Positions 15,074 to 22,018 of a DNA stretch of 38,540 nucleotides are shown here, piece after piece. Every line of letters starts with the position of its first letter. Position 1 is the stretch's first letter. Source of the DNA: CAZGOM01 sp964542875 (GTDB lineage: Bacteria > Planctomycetota > Phycisphaerae > Phycisphaerales > Phycisphaeraceae); assembly GCA_964542875.1 (NCBI GenBank), contig CAZIWA010000047.1:1-38540 (forward strand), in the 5' to 3' direction. The notes beneath the pieces were generated by a model. The model saw only the letters and a list, made by a program, of their open reading frames with translations. It was not told the origin of the DNA and did not search any database. A program made the position numbers and the translations under genes.

Positions 15074-15121
15074 GCCGTTTTCGGACATCAAAACGAATAA
15101 AATCAGATGTCCGAAAATGGC
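15074..15121. promoter_or_regulatory. Long inverted repeat, candidate shared operator of ogt and alkA
   Basis: The left arm 15074-15089 (GCCGTTTTCGGACATC) and right arm 15106-15121 (GATGTCCGAAAATGGC) are reverse complements over 16 bp with one mismatch, separated by 16 bp of AT-rich DNA. The repeat sits in the divergent region, 37 bp from the ogt start and about 37 bp from the preferred alkA start. The AraC-type domain of the downstream protein is a natural candidate to bind it. No T-run follows, so a terminator is unlikely. Confidence 0.65.
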
Positions 15122-15157
15122 GAGTATGAAATGTTGCGGCGGCATATAAAGGTGAGC

Positions 15158-16603
15158 ATGACACTGGATGATTCGGTTTATTACAAAGCCCTGACGGCGC
15201 GCGACCGGCGGTTCGACGGGTTGTTTTTCGTGGGGGTGACGTCGACGGGCGTGTACTGCCGGCCGATTTGTCCGGCGAGAACGCCCAAGGAGAGCAACTG
15301 CCGGTTTTTCGCCAATGCCATGCTGGCGGAGAAAGAGCTGTTTCGGCCGTGTTTGAGGTGTCGGCCGGAACTGGCGCCGGGAAACGCGCCGGTGGACGCG
15401 GCGCAGCGGATATCGCATTTGATCGTCCAGCGGATCGAGGAAGGAGAGAGCGATGAGGGGCTGGAAGATATCGCCTCGCGGTTTGAGTTGAGTGCGCGGC
15501 AGATCAGGCGGATCGTTCAGCAGGAGCTTGGGGTGTCGCCGATTGAGCTGATTCAGACGAGGCGGCTTCTGCTGGCGAAGCAGCTATTGACGGAGACGAA
15601 GCTTTCGGTGACGGAGATTGCGTTTGCCAGCGGGTTTGGCTCGCTGCGCCGGTTTAACGATGCGTTTGGTTCGCGGTATGGGATGCCGCCGACACGGCTG
15701 AGGAAGAATGCCGCGGGCGGGGAGGTTTCGGAGGGTGGGGAGACGTCGACGTTGAGGCTGAGTTATCGTCCGCCTTATGACTGGGAAGGGATGCTGAGGT
15801 TTCTGGGGGCACGGACGCTTAAGGGTGCGGAGTTTGTGGGAGAAAGCGCGTATTGCCGGACGGTGTCCCTTGGCGGGTGCAGGGGGTGGATTCGGGTGCG
15901 TCATGCGCCGGAGAAGCATGCATTACTGGTGGAGTTCACGCATTCGTTGACCGGGATGCTGCCTGCGCTTTTGGGCCGGCTGCGGAACCTGTTTGATTTG
16001 AGTGCGCGGCCGGACTTGATCGGTGAGCAACTGCTGAAAGATGAATTGCTCAGACCAATGGTGATGCGTAACCCCGGGCTGCGTGTGCCGGGAGCGTTTG
16101 ATGGGTTTGAACTGACGGTGCGGGCGATACTCGGGCAGCAGGTGTCGGTGAAAGCGGCAACGACGCTGGCGTGCCGGTTCGCGGCGGCGTTTGGTGAGGC
16201 CTATACGACGCCGTTGGGGGAGTTAACGCATCTTTCGCCAACGCCTGAGCGTGTGGCCGGGGCAAGCGTGGATGAGATCGCCGGACTGGGCATCGTGGGT
16301 GCGCGGGCCAGGTGCATCATCGCCATCGCCAAAGCCGTGGTTTCGGGGGAACTGCGGCTGGAGGCGGGGGGCGACCCGGAAACGGTGATCAATCGGCTGA
16401 TGGAACTGCCTGGCATCGGTCCGTGGACGGCGCATTACATGGCGATGCGGATCCTCCGATGGCCCGACGCCTTTCCCAAGGAAGACATTGCGATTTTGAA
16501 CAATCTCGGCGGAGTGTCATCCAAGCGGGCGCTGGAAATGTCGCAGGCGTGGCGACCCTGGCGGAGCTATGCGGTGCTGCACATCTGGCAGAATCCGGGG
16601 TGA
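15158..16603 (+). CDS. alkA: Ada N-domain / AraC / AlkA fusion: alkylation sensor and 3-methyladenine glycosylase
   Basis: This 481-residue protein has three parts. Residues 1-75 are the Ada zinc/methyl-phosphotriester domain with C34, C38, C65 and C68 at exactly the Ada spacing; the first would be the methyl acceptor. Residues ~85-185 carry two AraC-type helix-turn-helix units (LEDIASRFELSARQIRRIV; VTEIAFASGFGSLRRFNDAF). The rest is an AlkA-type glycosylase with the helix-hairpin-helix LPGIGPWTA and the following PKEDIA segment holding the likely catalytic Asp. It would sense methylated DNA, regulate transcription and excise alkylated bases. Start ATG 15158 is preferred to the in-frame ATG 15107, which lies inside the inverted repeat; AAAGGTGA precedes 15158. 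Confidence 0.93.
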   Translation: MTLDDSVYYKALTARDRRFDGLFFVGVTSTGVYCRPICPARTPKESNCRFFANAMLAEKELFRPCLRCRPELAPGNAPVDAAQRISHLIVQRIEEGESDEGLEDIASRFELSARQIRRIVQQELGVSPIELIQTRRLLLAKQLLTETKLSVTEIAFASGFGSLRRFNDAFGSRYGMPPTRLRKNAAGGEVSEGGETSTLRLSYRPPYDWEGMLRFLGARTLKGAEFVGESAYCRTVSLGGCRGWIRVRHAPEKHALLVEFTHSLTGMLPALLGRLRNLFDLSARPDLIGEQLLKDELLRPMVMRNPGLRVPGAFDGFELTVRAILGQQVSVKAATTLACRFAAAFGEAYTTPLGELTHLSPTPERVAGASVDEIAGLGIVGARARCIIAIAKAVVSGELRLEAGGDPETVINRLMELPGIGPWTAHYMAMRILRWPDAFPKEDIAILNNLGGVSSKRALEMSQAWRPWRSYAVLHIWQNPG

Positions 16604-16618
16604 GGGAATTATGAATTT

Positions 16619-16690
16619 CCGGAGAGGCCGCAGACGGCAGCCTCAGGCACCCCTCCAAGTGCAATTTCCCTGAAGGTGCCGGGGCTCCGG
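16619..16690 (+). other. Predicted three-way-junction fold between alkA and the VOC gene
   Basis: CCGGAG (16619-16624) pairs with CTCCGG (16685-16690) and encloses two hairpins: GCCG-CAGA-CGGC (16627-16638) and GGCACC (16646-16651) with GGTGCC (16675-16680). The stretch 16627-16650 matches 5467-5490 at 21 of 24 bases. CCAAGTGCAATTTCCCTGA inside the second loop resembles the right arm of the long stem at 7119-7134. No function can be assigned. Confidence 0.4.
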
Positions 16691-16725
16691 TTCCCGGAAT
16701 GATTTTGGGGTGGTTAGAATCGGGC

Positions 16726-17139
16726 ATGGTAAAAAATCTCTGGCTGAATCTGCCCATCAAGGATCTGGACCGGTCGCGTGCTTTTTTTACGGCGATTGGC
16801 TTCCGTTTTAAGGATGGGTACACCGGCAACGGGTTTTTGTGCATGGAAGTGGGCGACCCGGGGGTGGCGGTGAACATGTGGACGCACGAGGTGTTCAAGG
16901 GGTTTTGCTCCACGGGGATCGCCAACCCCGCTGATGCGCCAGAGGTGCTGCTTTCGTTTGATGCGCAGAGCCGGGCTGAGGTGGATGAGATGGCGCAGAA
17001 GGTGCGCGATGCGGGGGGCGAGATTTTCGCCGAGCCGAAGGAAAACCAGGGGTGGATGTATGGGTTTGGTTTCAAGGACCCTGACGGGCATCGCTGGAAC
17101 ATGCTTTATATGGACATGAGCAAGCTGCCCAAGAAATGA
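16726..17139 (+). CDS. VOC (glyoxalase/extradiol dioxygenase) family protein
   Basis: This 137-residue single vicinal-oxygen-chelate domain carries LNLPIKDLDRSRAFFTAIGF at the start, a central VLLSFDAQSRAEVDEMAQKV helix and FKDPDGHRWNMLYMD at the end, the usual second-half signature. The class holds glyoxalases, dioxygenases and antibiotic-binding proteins; the substrate cannot be told. The first metal His is replaced (N in LNLP), as in many YdeO/PhnB-like members, so catalysis is uncertain. Start ATG 16726 is chosen over an upstream in-frame start at 16699 because the domain begins there. Confidence 0.88.
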   Translation: MVKNLWLNLPIKDLDRSRAFFTAIGFRFKDGYTGNGFLCMEVGDPGVAVNMWTHEVFKGFCSTGIANPADAPEVLLSFDAQSRAEVDEMAQKVRDAGGEIFAEPKENQGWMYGFGFKDPDGHRWNMLYMDMSKLPKK

Positions 17140-17381
17140 TTGACGGGTGGCTGAGGAAAGATTTTTTTGTGGGGCCGGCGCGAATGCGGGTTGATGAATT
17201 CATTGGCATACGTGCTTAGGTTATTGCCTACAAAGAGGGATGGCTTCGAAGGCTCACTGACCGCCGACTGCGGGCGGTCGCTCCGCTGGGGCGTAGAGAG
17301 GCCCAATGCGCAGACGTGAGAACGCTGCGGCTCTGTTCTCTTTAGGCCGCTATAGACATGAAAACGTCAATTAAAAGCAAA

Positions 17382-17430
17382 CCAGGGACAGGGCGTGGTC
17401 CCTTGGCAAGGAACGTGCGGGGTTCCTTTG
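17382..17430 (+). other. Two abutting hairpins in the 17140-17460 intergenic region
   Basis: CCAGGGAC (17382-17389) pairs with GTCCCTTGG (17398-17406). Immediately after, CAAGGAAC (17407-17414) pairs with GTTCCTTTG (17422-17430). Each stem is 8 bp with a one-base bulge in its right arm. A further GACCGCC/GGCGGTC hairpin lies at 17259-17279. The gap separates the convergent VOC and HAD genes, so bidirectional termination is possible although no long T-run is present. Nothing else is recognisable in the 321-bp gap. Confidence 0.45.
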
Positions 17431-17460
17431 ATGCCATGGTGTGCTTGAGGGGTTTGAGGG

Positions 17461-18327
17461 TTAGGCGGAGCGGCGGGGGGTGGTTTTTTTGAGGATTGGC
17501 GTGGGGAGCGGAGCGGGGGGTGGGGTGGGCTTTTCTTCGCGCAGGAGGACGGAGTGGTAGAGCTCGGGGGTGAGGAGGTCGGCGACGGAGTTAATGACCC
17601 GGTCGGGGGTGTAGGCGAATTTGGGGAGGTCGGTGAGTTGAGTGCCGCCTGAGAGGACGAGGATGGTCTGGTAACCCATCTGCACGCCGCCGACGATGTC
17701 GGTTTCCATGGTGTCGCCGATCATGGTGGTTTCGTCGGCGGTGAGGTCGAGGGCTTTGCGGGCCTCGCGCATCATGATGGGGCTGGGCTTTCCGACGCTG
17801 AAGGCCTTGATTCCGGTGGCGGATTCAAGCATGGCGACGATGGCGCCGCAGCCCGGGCGAAGGCCGTATTGGGTGGGGCAGTTGGGGTCGAGGTTGGTGG
17901 CGATGAGCTTTGCGCCTTTGACGATCATGCGGACGGCGTTTTCGATCATTTCAAAGGAGAAGGTTCGGCCTTCGCCGACGACGACGTAGTCTGGGTCGTG
18001 ATCGACGATGGCGTAGCCGTTTTGATGGAGTGCGTGGAGGAGTCCGCCTTCGCCGATGACGTAGGCGGTGCCGCGGGGCTTTTGCTTGGCGAGGAAGCGT
18101 GCGGTGGCCATGGCGCAGGTGAAGATGTGTTCTTCTTCGACGTCAATGCCCATGCGCTGGAGCTTGGTGGCGACATCGCGCCGGGTGCGCTGGCTGTTGT
18201 TGGTGAGAAACATGAAGGGAATCTGTTTCTCACGCAAGGTTTTGATGAGGGTGTCGGCGCCGGGGATGAGCTGGCTGCCACGATAGATCACGCCGTCCAT
18301 GTCAATGAGAAAACCATGCTTGCCCAT
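17461..18327 (-). CDS. HAD-IIA family phosphatase (NagD-like)
   Basis: This 288-residue hydrolase dephosphorylates small phosphorylated metabolites. Motif I is FLIDMDGVIYRG (nucleophile D9, acid/base D11), motif II is LTNNSQRTR, and the C-terminal motif is MIGDTMETDIVGG with the metal Asp residues. The C2-type cap (about residues 85-190) with VVVGEGRTFSFE defines the HAD-IIA group of NagD and 4-nitrophenylphosphatase. The last ~25 residues are a Pro/Lys-rich tail not usual in NagD. Start ATG 18327, not the upstream in-frame start at 18348, because AAGGAG (complement of 18335-18340) lies 7 bp before it. The physiological substrate is unknown. Confidence 0.93.
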   Translation of the reverse strand: MGKHGFLIDMDGVIYRGSQLIPGADTLIKTLREKQIPFMFLTNNSQRTRRDVATKLQRMGIDVEEEHIFTCAMATARFLAKQKPRGTAYVIGEGGLLHALHQNGYAIVDHDPDYVVVGEGRTFSFEMIENAVRMIVKGAKLIATNLDPNCPTQYGLRPGCGAIVAMLESATGIKAFSVGKPSPIMMREARKALDLTADETTMIGDTMETDIVGGVQMGYQTILVLSGGTQLTDLPKFAYTPDRVINSVADLLTPELYHSVLLREEKPTPPPAPLPTPILKKTTPRRSA

Positions 18328-18493
18328 AACACTACTCCTTCGCAGCAAGCGCGAAAAAAGAGAAATTAATGCGCCTGTTTACTACGCAGGAAACAGGCGT
18401 GAAGTAGGTATATGCAATTGGTGTGCCAGAAGGGAAGGGTCTGGGGTCTGGTCAGATATGAAGAGAGGAGAAGGAATGGTGTGGACTTGAGTG

Positions 18494-18600
18494 TTCCACC
18501 CTGGGCGAACCTATTTATCGCCTTCAGCGAACACGCAAAGAATGTTGACTACTTGGCCCTGAGGTTCCTTGTGATGACTTCCAAAACTTGGGAGTGGTCA
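18494..18600 (+). repeat. Dispersed repeat family A, 3' tail copy
   Basis: CTATTTATCGCCTTCAGCGAA and the following ~75 bp (with GATGACTTCCAAAACTTGGG) align with 8717-8797 of the longest copy. The head module is missing. Just upstream, 18445-18456 carries the GGTCTGGTCAGA 12-mer found elsewhere in the window. Confidence 0.65.
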
Positions 18601-18632
18601 GCTCAAAGGGGGAGAAGGGTTTTTAACCAAAC

Positions 18633-19121
18633 TCAGGGTTTGTAGAGCAGGGCGACGACGTGGCAGGCGATGGAGCGGTTTTCGCCGAGGGAGTCGACGT
18701 GTTCGTGGGTTTTGCCTTTGAGGTTGACTTGGGTGAGATCGATGCCCAGGGCTTTGGCGAGGTTTTCGCGGATCTTGATTTTGTGCGGGCTGATCTTGGG
18801 ACGCTGAAGGATGACGGTGACATCGATGTTGCCGACCTTGTATCCGGCCTGGGCGACGCGTTTGACGGCTTCGTTGAGGAAGATGATGGAGTCGGCACCT
18901 TTGTATTTCGGGTCGTTGTCGGGGAAGAGCTGGCCGATGTCGTCCATGGCGAGTGCGCCCATGAGCGCGTCGACGACGGAGTGGTAGACGACGTCACCGT
19001 CGGAGTGTGCGGCGCAGCCTTTGTCGTGTTCGAGGTGGATGCCGCCGACGATGAGCTTGAGGCCGGGTTCGAGGCGGTGGAGGTCGAAGCCGTGGCCGAT
19101 GCGGTAAGGGAGGGTGGTCAT
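18633..19121 (-). CDS. ispF: 2-C-methyl-D-erythritol 2,4-cyclodiphosphate synthase
   Basis: This 162-residue enzyme catalyses the fifth step of the MEP isoprenoid pathway, cyclising CDP-methylerythritol 2-phosphate with loss of CMP. The N-terminal RIGHGFDLHRL has the metal-binding Asp and His, and AAHSDGDVVYHSVVDALMGAL has the third metal ligand and the active-site Asp. The family segments DIGQLFPDNDP and KGKTHEHVDSLGENRSIACHVVALL close the protein, so it is full length. No other MEP gene is present in the window. Start ATG 19121. Confidence 0.97.
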   Translation of the reverse strand: MTTLPYRIGHGFDLHRLEPGLKLIVGGIHLEHDKGCAAHSDGDVVYHSVVDALMGALAMDDIGQLFPDNDPKYKGADSIIFLNEAVKRVAQAGYKVGNIDVTVILQRPKISPHKIKIRENLAKALGIDLTQVNLKGKTHEHVDSLGENRSIACHVVALLYKP

Positions 19122-19231
19122 GGAATTTATAATTTAAAATTTATGATTTACGAATGAAGAGGAGAAGGACGTCCTTGGCTCCTGAGTGCTTGGTCGTGAG
19201 AGGGATTTTACCCGGATGGGGGGAGGGGATT

Positions 19232-20086
19232 TCAACCGAAGGCGGAGGGGCCGCCTGAGCCCCAGATGAAGATGTAGAGGTCTTGCATGAACTTGGCGAG
19301 GACGGTGTTGGTGATGATGATGGCGACGAAGGACATGACGAAGGATTCGGTGGCGGCTTTGCCGACGCCTGCTGCGCCGGCTTCGCAGTGGAAGCCTTTG
19401 TAGCAGGAGATGAGGCCGATCATGCCGCCGAAGATGACGGACTTGGAGAGGCCGGTGATGACGTCGTATTTGGAGACGAAGAGGCGGGAGAAGTCCCAGT
19501 AGTCGTAGGAATTGACGCCTTGGATCTGGACGTTCCAGAGGTATCCGCCGTAGATGCCCATGATGTCGCCGAAGACGGTGAGGATGGGGATCATCAGGAG
19601 GCAGGCGAGGACGCGGGGGACGACGAGATAGCCGACGGGGTCTGTGCCCATGACGCGCAGGGCGTCAAGCTGTTCGGTGACGCGCATGGTGCCAAGCTCA
19701 GCGGAGATGGAACAGCCGATGCGTCCGGCGAGCATGACGGCGGCGAGGACGGGGCCGATCTGGCGTACGACGGAGATGTTGATGATCCCGCCGATGCGGG
19801 TTTCCATGCCCAGGATCTGGAATTGCTTAAAGGATTCAACGCTGAGCACCATGCCGATGAAGGTGCCGACGATGAGGATGACGGGGATGGACCGGGTGCC
19901 GATTTCGTAAAGGAGCGGCAAAAGGATGCGCGGCTTAAGCCAGAGCGAGGCGCCGGTGAGGAACCATGTGAACGCCTCCCAGCAGAATTTGGAGAAGCGA
20001 CCAAAGCCGTCAAGGCCATCGATGGTTCTGGTGTAAAGATAACGACCCACTTCGCCAAGTGCGTCGATGGATTGTGCGATCGGCAT
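19232..20086 (-). CDS. mlaE: MlaE-type ABC transporter permease
   Basis: This 284-residue inner-membrane permease of the Mla/YrbE family moves phospholipids between membranes with an ATPase (MlaF) and an MCE protein (MlaD). About five TM helices are seen, with the family block GRIGCSISAELGTMRVTEQLDALRVMG and PVGYLVVPRVLACLLM in the middle. The C-terminal GAAGVGKAATESFVMSFVAIII is also typical. Partner genes would be expected downstream on the minus strand, but IspF and the HAD gene are there, so MlaF/MlaD must be elsewhere. Start ATG 20086 is chosen because the preceding 41 codons are low-complexity and include the intergenic sequence. Confidence 0.9.
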   Translation of the reverse strand: MPIAQSIDALGEVGRYLYTRTIDGLDGFGRFSKFCWEAFTWFLTGASLWLKPRILLPLLYEIGTRSIPVILIVGTFIGMVLSVESFKQFQILGMETRIGGIINISVVRQIGPVLAAVMLAGRIGCSISAELGTMRVTEQLDALRVMGTDPVGYLVVPRVLACLLMIPILTVFGDIMGIYGGYLWNVQIQGVNSYDYWDFSRLFVSKYDVITGLSKSVIFGGMIGLISCYKGFHCEAGAAGVGKAATESFVMSFVAIIITNTVLAKFMQDLYIFIWGSGGPSAFG

Positions 20087-20232
20087 GGGGCAATGATACG
20101 CGCGCCGACGGGCGCGAGAAAGTGGAGGCTGGTTAGAGAAAGGCAGAGGGGGCATGATGGATTCTGCGTGGAGAGCAGATTCAGGGAGATTTGCGACTGA
20201 AGAATTCACTTATGTCGGTGAAGGTGGTGGAT

Positions 20233-20261
20233 CGGGAGCCGGCGGGACGCCGGCGCTCCCG
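20233..20261. repeat. REP-like palindrome after the kinase stop
   Basis: CGGGAGC and CGGCG on the left pair with CGCCG and GCTCCCG on the right, with a 2-nt bulge and a 3-nt loop, directly abutting the kinase stop codon. From memory, closely similar GGCGGGACGCCGGCGCTCCC palindromes are widespread in large high-GC genomes. It could also act as a terminator for the minus-strand gene. Confidence 0.6.
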
Positions 20262-20263
20262 GT

Positions 20264-21436
20264 TCAGGCCCAGAGTTTTTTCCAGGACTTTTCACGCATG
20301 GCGTTTAAGGCCCTGTCGAGCATTTCAACGCGCCAGCCGGAGGTCCGGTGGATGGGGAGCTGGATGGCGCCAATGAGCCTGCGGGTGGTTTCGCAGATGG
20401 CGTAGCCGGCGATCAATTCGGAAGAGACGGCGGGGCCGCGGTGGGTGCGGTACTGGCCGATGAGTTCCTGAGCGGCTTCGATGGGAAGCTGGGAGAGCGC
20501 CAGATGGGCGAGGGTGAAGCCCAGATCAAATTCCGGGTCGCCGGGGAAGCAGAATTCAGGGTCGATGACGACCAGGCCCTGGGCGGTTTCCAGCCAGCTT
20601 GAGGGGGCGCTGTCGCCGTGGCAGAGGCAGGGGCCTTCCTGAAGGTAGCGGTGGCCCATTTTGTCGAAGAGCTCCCGGAAAGCGGGATTGGCTTTGAGCC
20701 GGGAAGCGGCTTGATTCAGGCCCAGCTCGTATTTATCAAGCTCAAGCTGGAAGGACATATCCATTGGGGTGACGTAGATGTTCTGATAGTTGAGCGAGCG
20801 CATTTCCCGGCTGGTGGGGAGGTCGGGGTCGCCCATGGTTTCGGTGTGGAGGCGGGCGAGATAATCGGCGAGGCTGTCGATGAATTTGTGGGGAAGCGGG
20901 CCTTTTGCATAGAGATAGGTCATGTCCCGGCAGGGCGACATATCGGACATGAGGAGTGTTTTGGCGCGTGAAGAGTAGCCGAGGATTTCCGGAGAGCGTT
21001 TTTGGACGGAAGGAATGCCCGCGGTGCGCTGGTAATAGAAGGTTTCGGCTTCAATGCGGTCCCAGGGTGCGGGGATGTGGTCGTAACGTTCGATCCAGGG
21101 TCGTGCCTGCTTGAGGATGAGGGTGCGCTGGGTGGTTTTGATCCGGAGGGTGAGGTTCATGCTGCCCTCACCGGCTTTGAAGACTTGGGTGATTTTTTCG
21201 CCGGCGCGGAGCCAAGCATGGTCGAGGAAAAGCTCCGTGAGGATGGAGGAATTTTCCGCAGTGAGCCAAGGAAAGCTCGGATGTTGGGCGATGATGGATT
21301 CGCGGCTCATGTCTTGGAGTCCGGAAGGGTTTTGATCGTCGAGTTGACGTGAGTTTCTGGCTTTATGGTCGGCATCCATTAACCGGTTGCCCAGATATGT
21401 GGGCGGATGGCGCAATGAAATGGGTTGCTTTGACAT
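20264..21436 (-). CDS. APH-fold kinase, MtnK-like
   Basis: This 390-residue small-molecule kinase belongs to the aminoglycoside phosphotransferase superfamily. Residues 88-115 (KAGEGSMNLTLRI ... LILKQARPW, ATP Lys K109) form the nucleotide-binding start. HGDSAPSSW (H273, D275) is the catalytic loop and VIDPEF (D292) the metal site. The Ser in place of the usual catalytic-loop Asn and the DPEF motif point to the methylthioribose kinase branch rather than antibiotic resistance. No methionine-salvage genes are adjacent, so the substrate is not settled. The N-terminus is uncertain: ATG 21436, 21379 and 21310 are all possible, and the conserved part begins only after residue ~55. Confidence 0.75.
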   Translation of the reverse strand: MSKQPISLRHPPTYLGNRLMDADHKARNSRQLDDQNPSGLQDMSRESIIAQHPSFPWLTAENSSILTELFLDHAWLRAGEKITQVFKAGEGSMNLTLRIKTTQRTLILKQARPWIERYDHIPAPWDRIEAETFYYQRTAGIPSVQKRSPEILGYSSRAKTLLMSDMSPCRDMTYLYAKGPLPHKFIDSLADYLARLHTETMGDPDLPTSREMRSLNYQNIYVTPMDMSFQLELDKYELGLNQAASRLKANPAFRELFDKMGHRYLQEGPCLCHGDSAPSSWLETAQGLVVIDPEFCFPGDPEFDLGFTLAHLALSQLPIEAAQELIGQYRTHRGPAVSSELIAGYAICETTRRLIGAIQLPIHRTSGWRVEMLDRALNAMREKSWKKLWA

Positions 21437-21634
21437 ATGACAGATGAAAGGTGTTCACGAACATCGATTCACGAGCCAGTATAGCGGGTGGTTGTGTTCT
21501 GTCCTAGGTCTGTTTTGCGTGTTGGAATGAAGTTTATGGGAAAAAGTTACAGAAAGCTGTGTGGCCGAAGGGACGAGCTAAGAAGGGTGAAAGGCCAAAT
21601 TGGGGGGTATGAATGGTCTTAATGCGTAGTTGGG

Positions 21635-21943
21635 TTAATTATCGGACTTGGTGGTGAAGGGTTGGGCGAGGAGCCATGCGTGGGTTTTTTCCGGGGCGGA
21701 GCAGATGAGAAACACTTCCTGCCAGCTTCCTTTGGAGGTGTAGATGCATTTGAAGCCGGAGGGCTTTTCCGGGGTGCCGGTGGGGTATTGGATTTTGAGT
21801 CGGGCTGCGGTGTTGCCGGCTTTGCGGCCCATTCGGCCGGGGATGATGCGTTCGACGCCGGGGCAATTGGAAAGGATGTGGTCGAGGAGGTCATCGAGCC
21901 CGTTGATGCGGCCGTGCTGGCGTTTGATGGAGCCGAATTTCAT
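21635..21943 (-). CDS. DUF2103 family protein (predicted metal-binding)
   Basis: This 102-residue protein appears to fit the DUF2103 family by its GRINGLDDLLDHILSNCPGV start, the IIPGRMGRK turn and the SKGSWQEVFLICS strand near the end. The family is annotated as predicted metal-binding without a known function. It is small, cytoplasmic and full length. It lies 75 bp after the CNNM gene on the same strand and may be co-transcribed with it. Start ATG 21943, with only a weak upstream purine stretch. Confidence 0.65.
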   Translation of the reverse strand: MKFGSIKRQHGRINGLDDLLDHILSNCPGVERIIPGRMGRKAGNTAARLKIQYPTGTPEKPSGFKCIYTSKGSWQEVFLICSAPEKTHAWLLAQPFTTKSDN

Positions 21944-22018
21944 GGCTGGGGAAGGGGCTAGGGTCTGGGGTCTAGGGATGAACTGGTCGATCGACCTGTG
22001 TAGGAACTCGCCTGTATT

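Noticed and set aside
17140..17460. A tRNA or known RNA gene in the 321-bp gap
   Set aside because: No T-loop or anticodon-arm pattern was found. The hairpins do not assemble into a cloverleaf.
19283..20200. A 305-codon + strand frame opposite the MlaE gene, very rich in Asp, Glu and Gly
   Set aside because: The composition is the mirror of a hydrophobic permease. MlaE motifs are clear on the minus strand.
20264..21436. Aminoglycoside resistance kinase
   Set aside because: The fold is shared, but the catalytic-loop Ser and the DPEF metal motif point to MtnK-like metabolic kinases.
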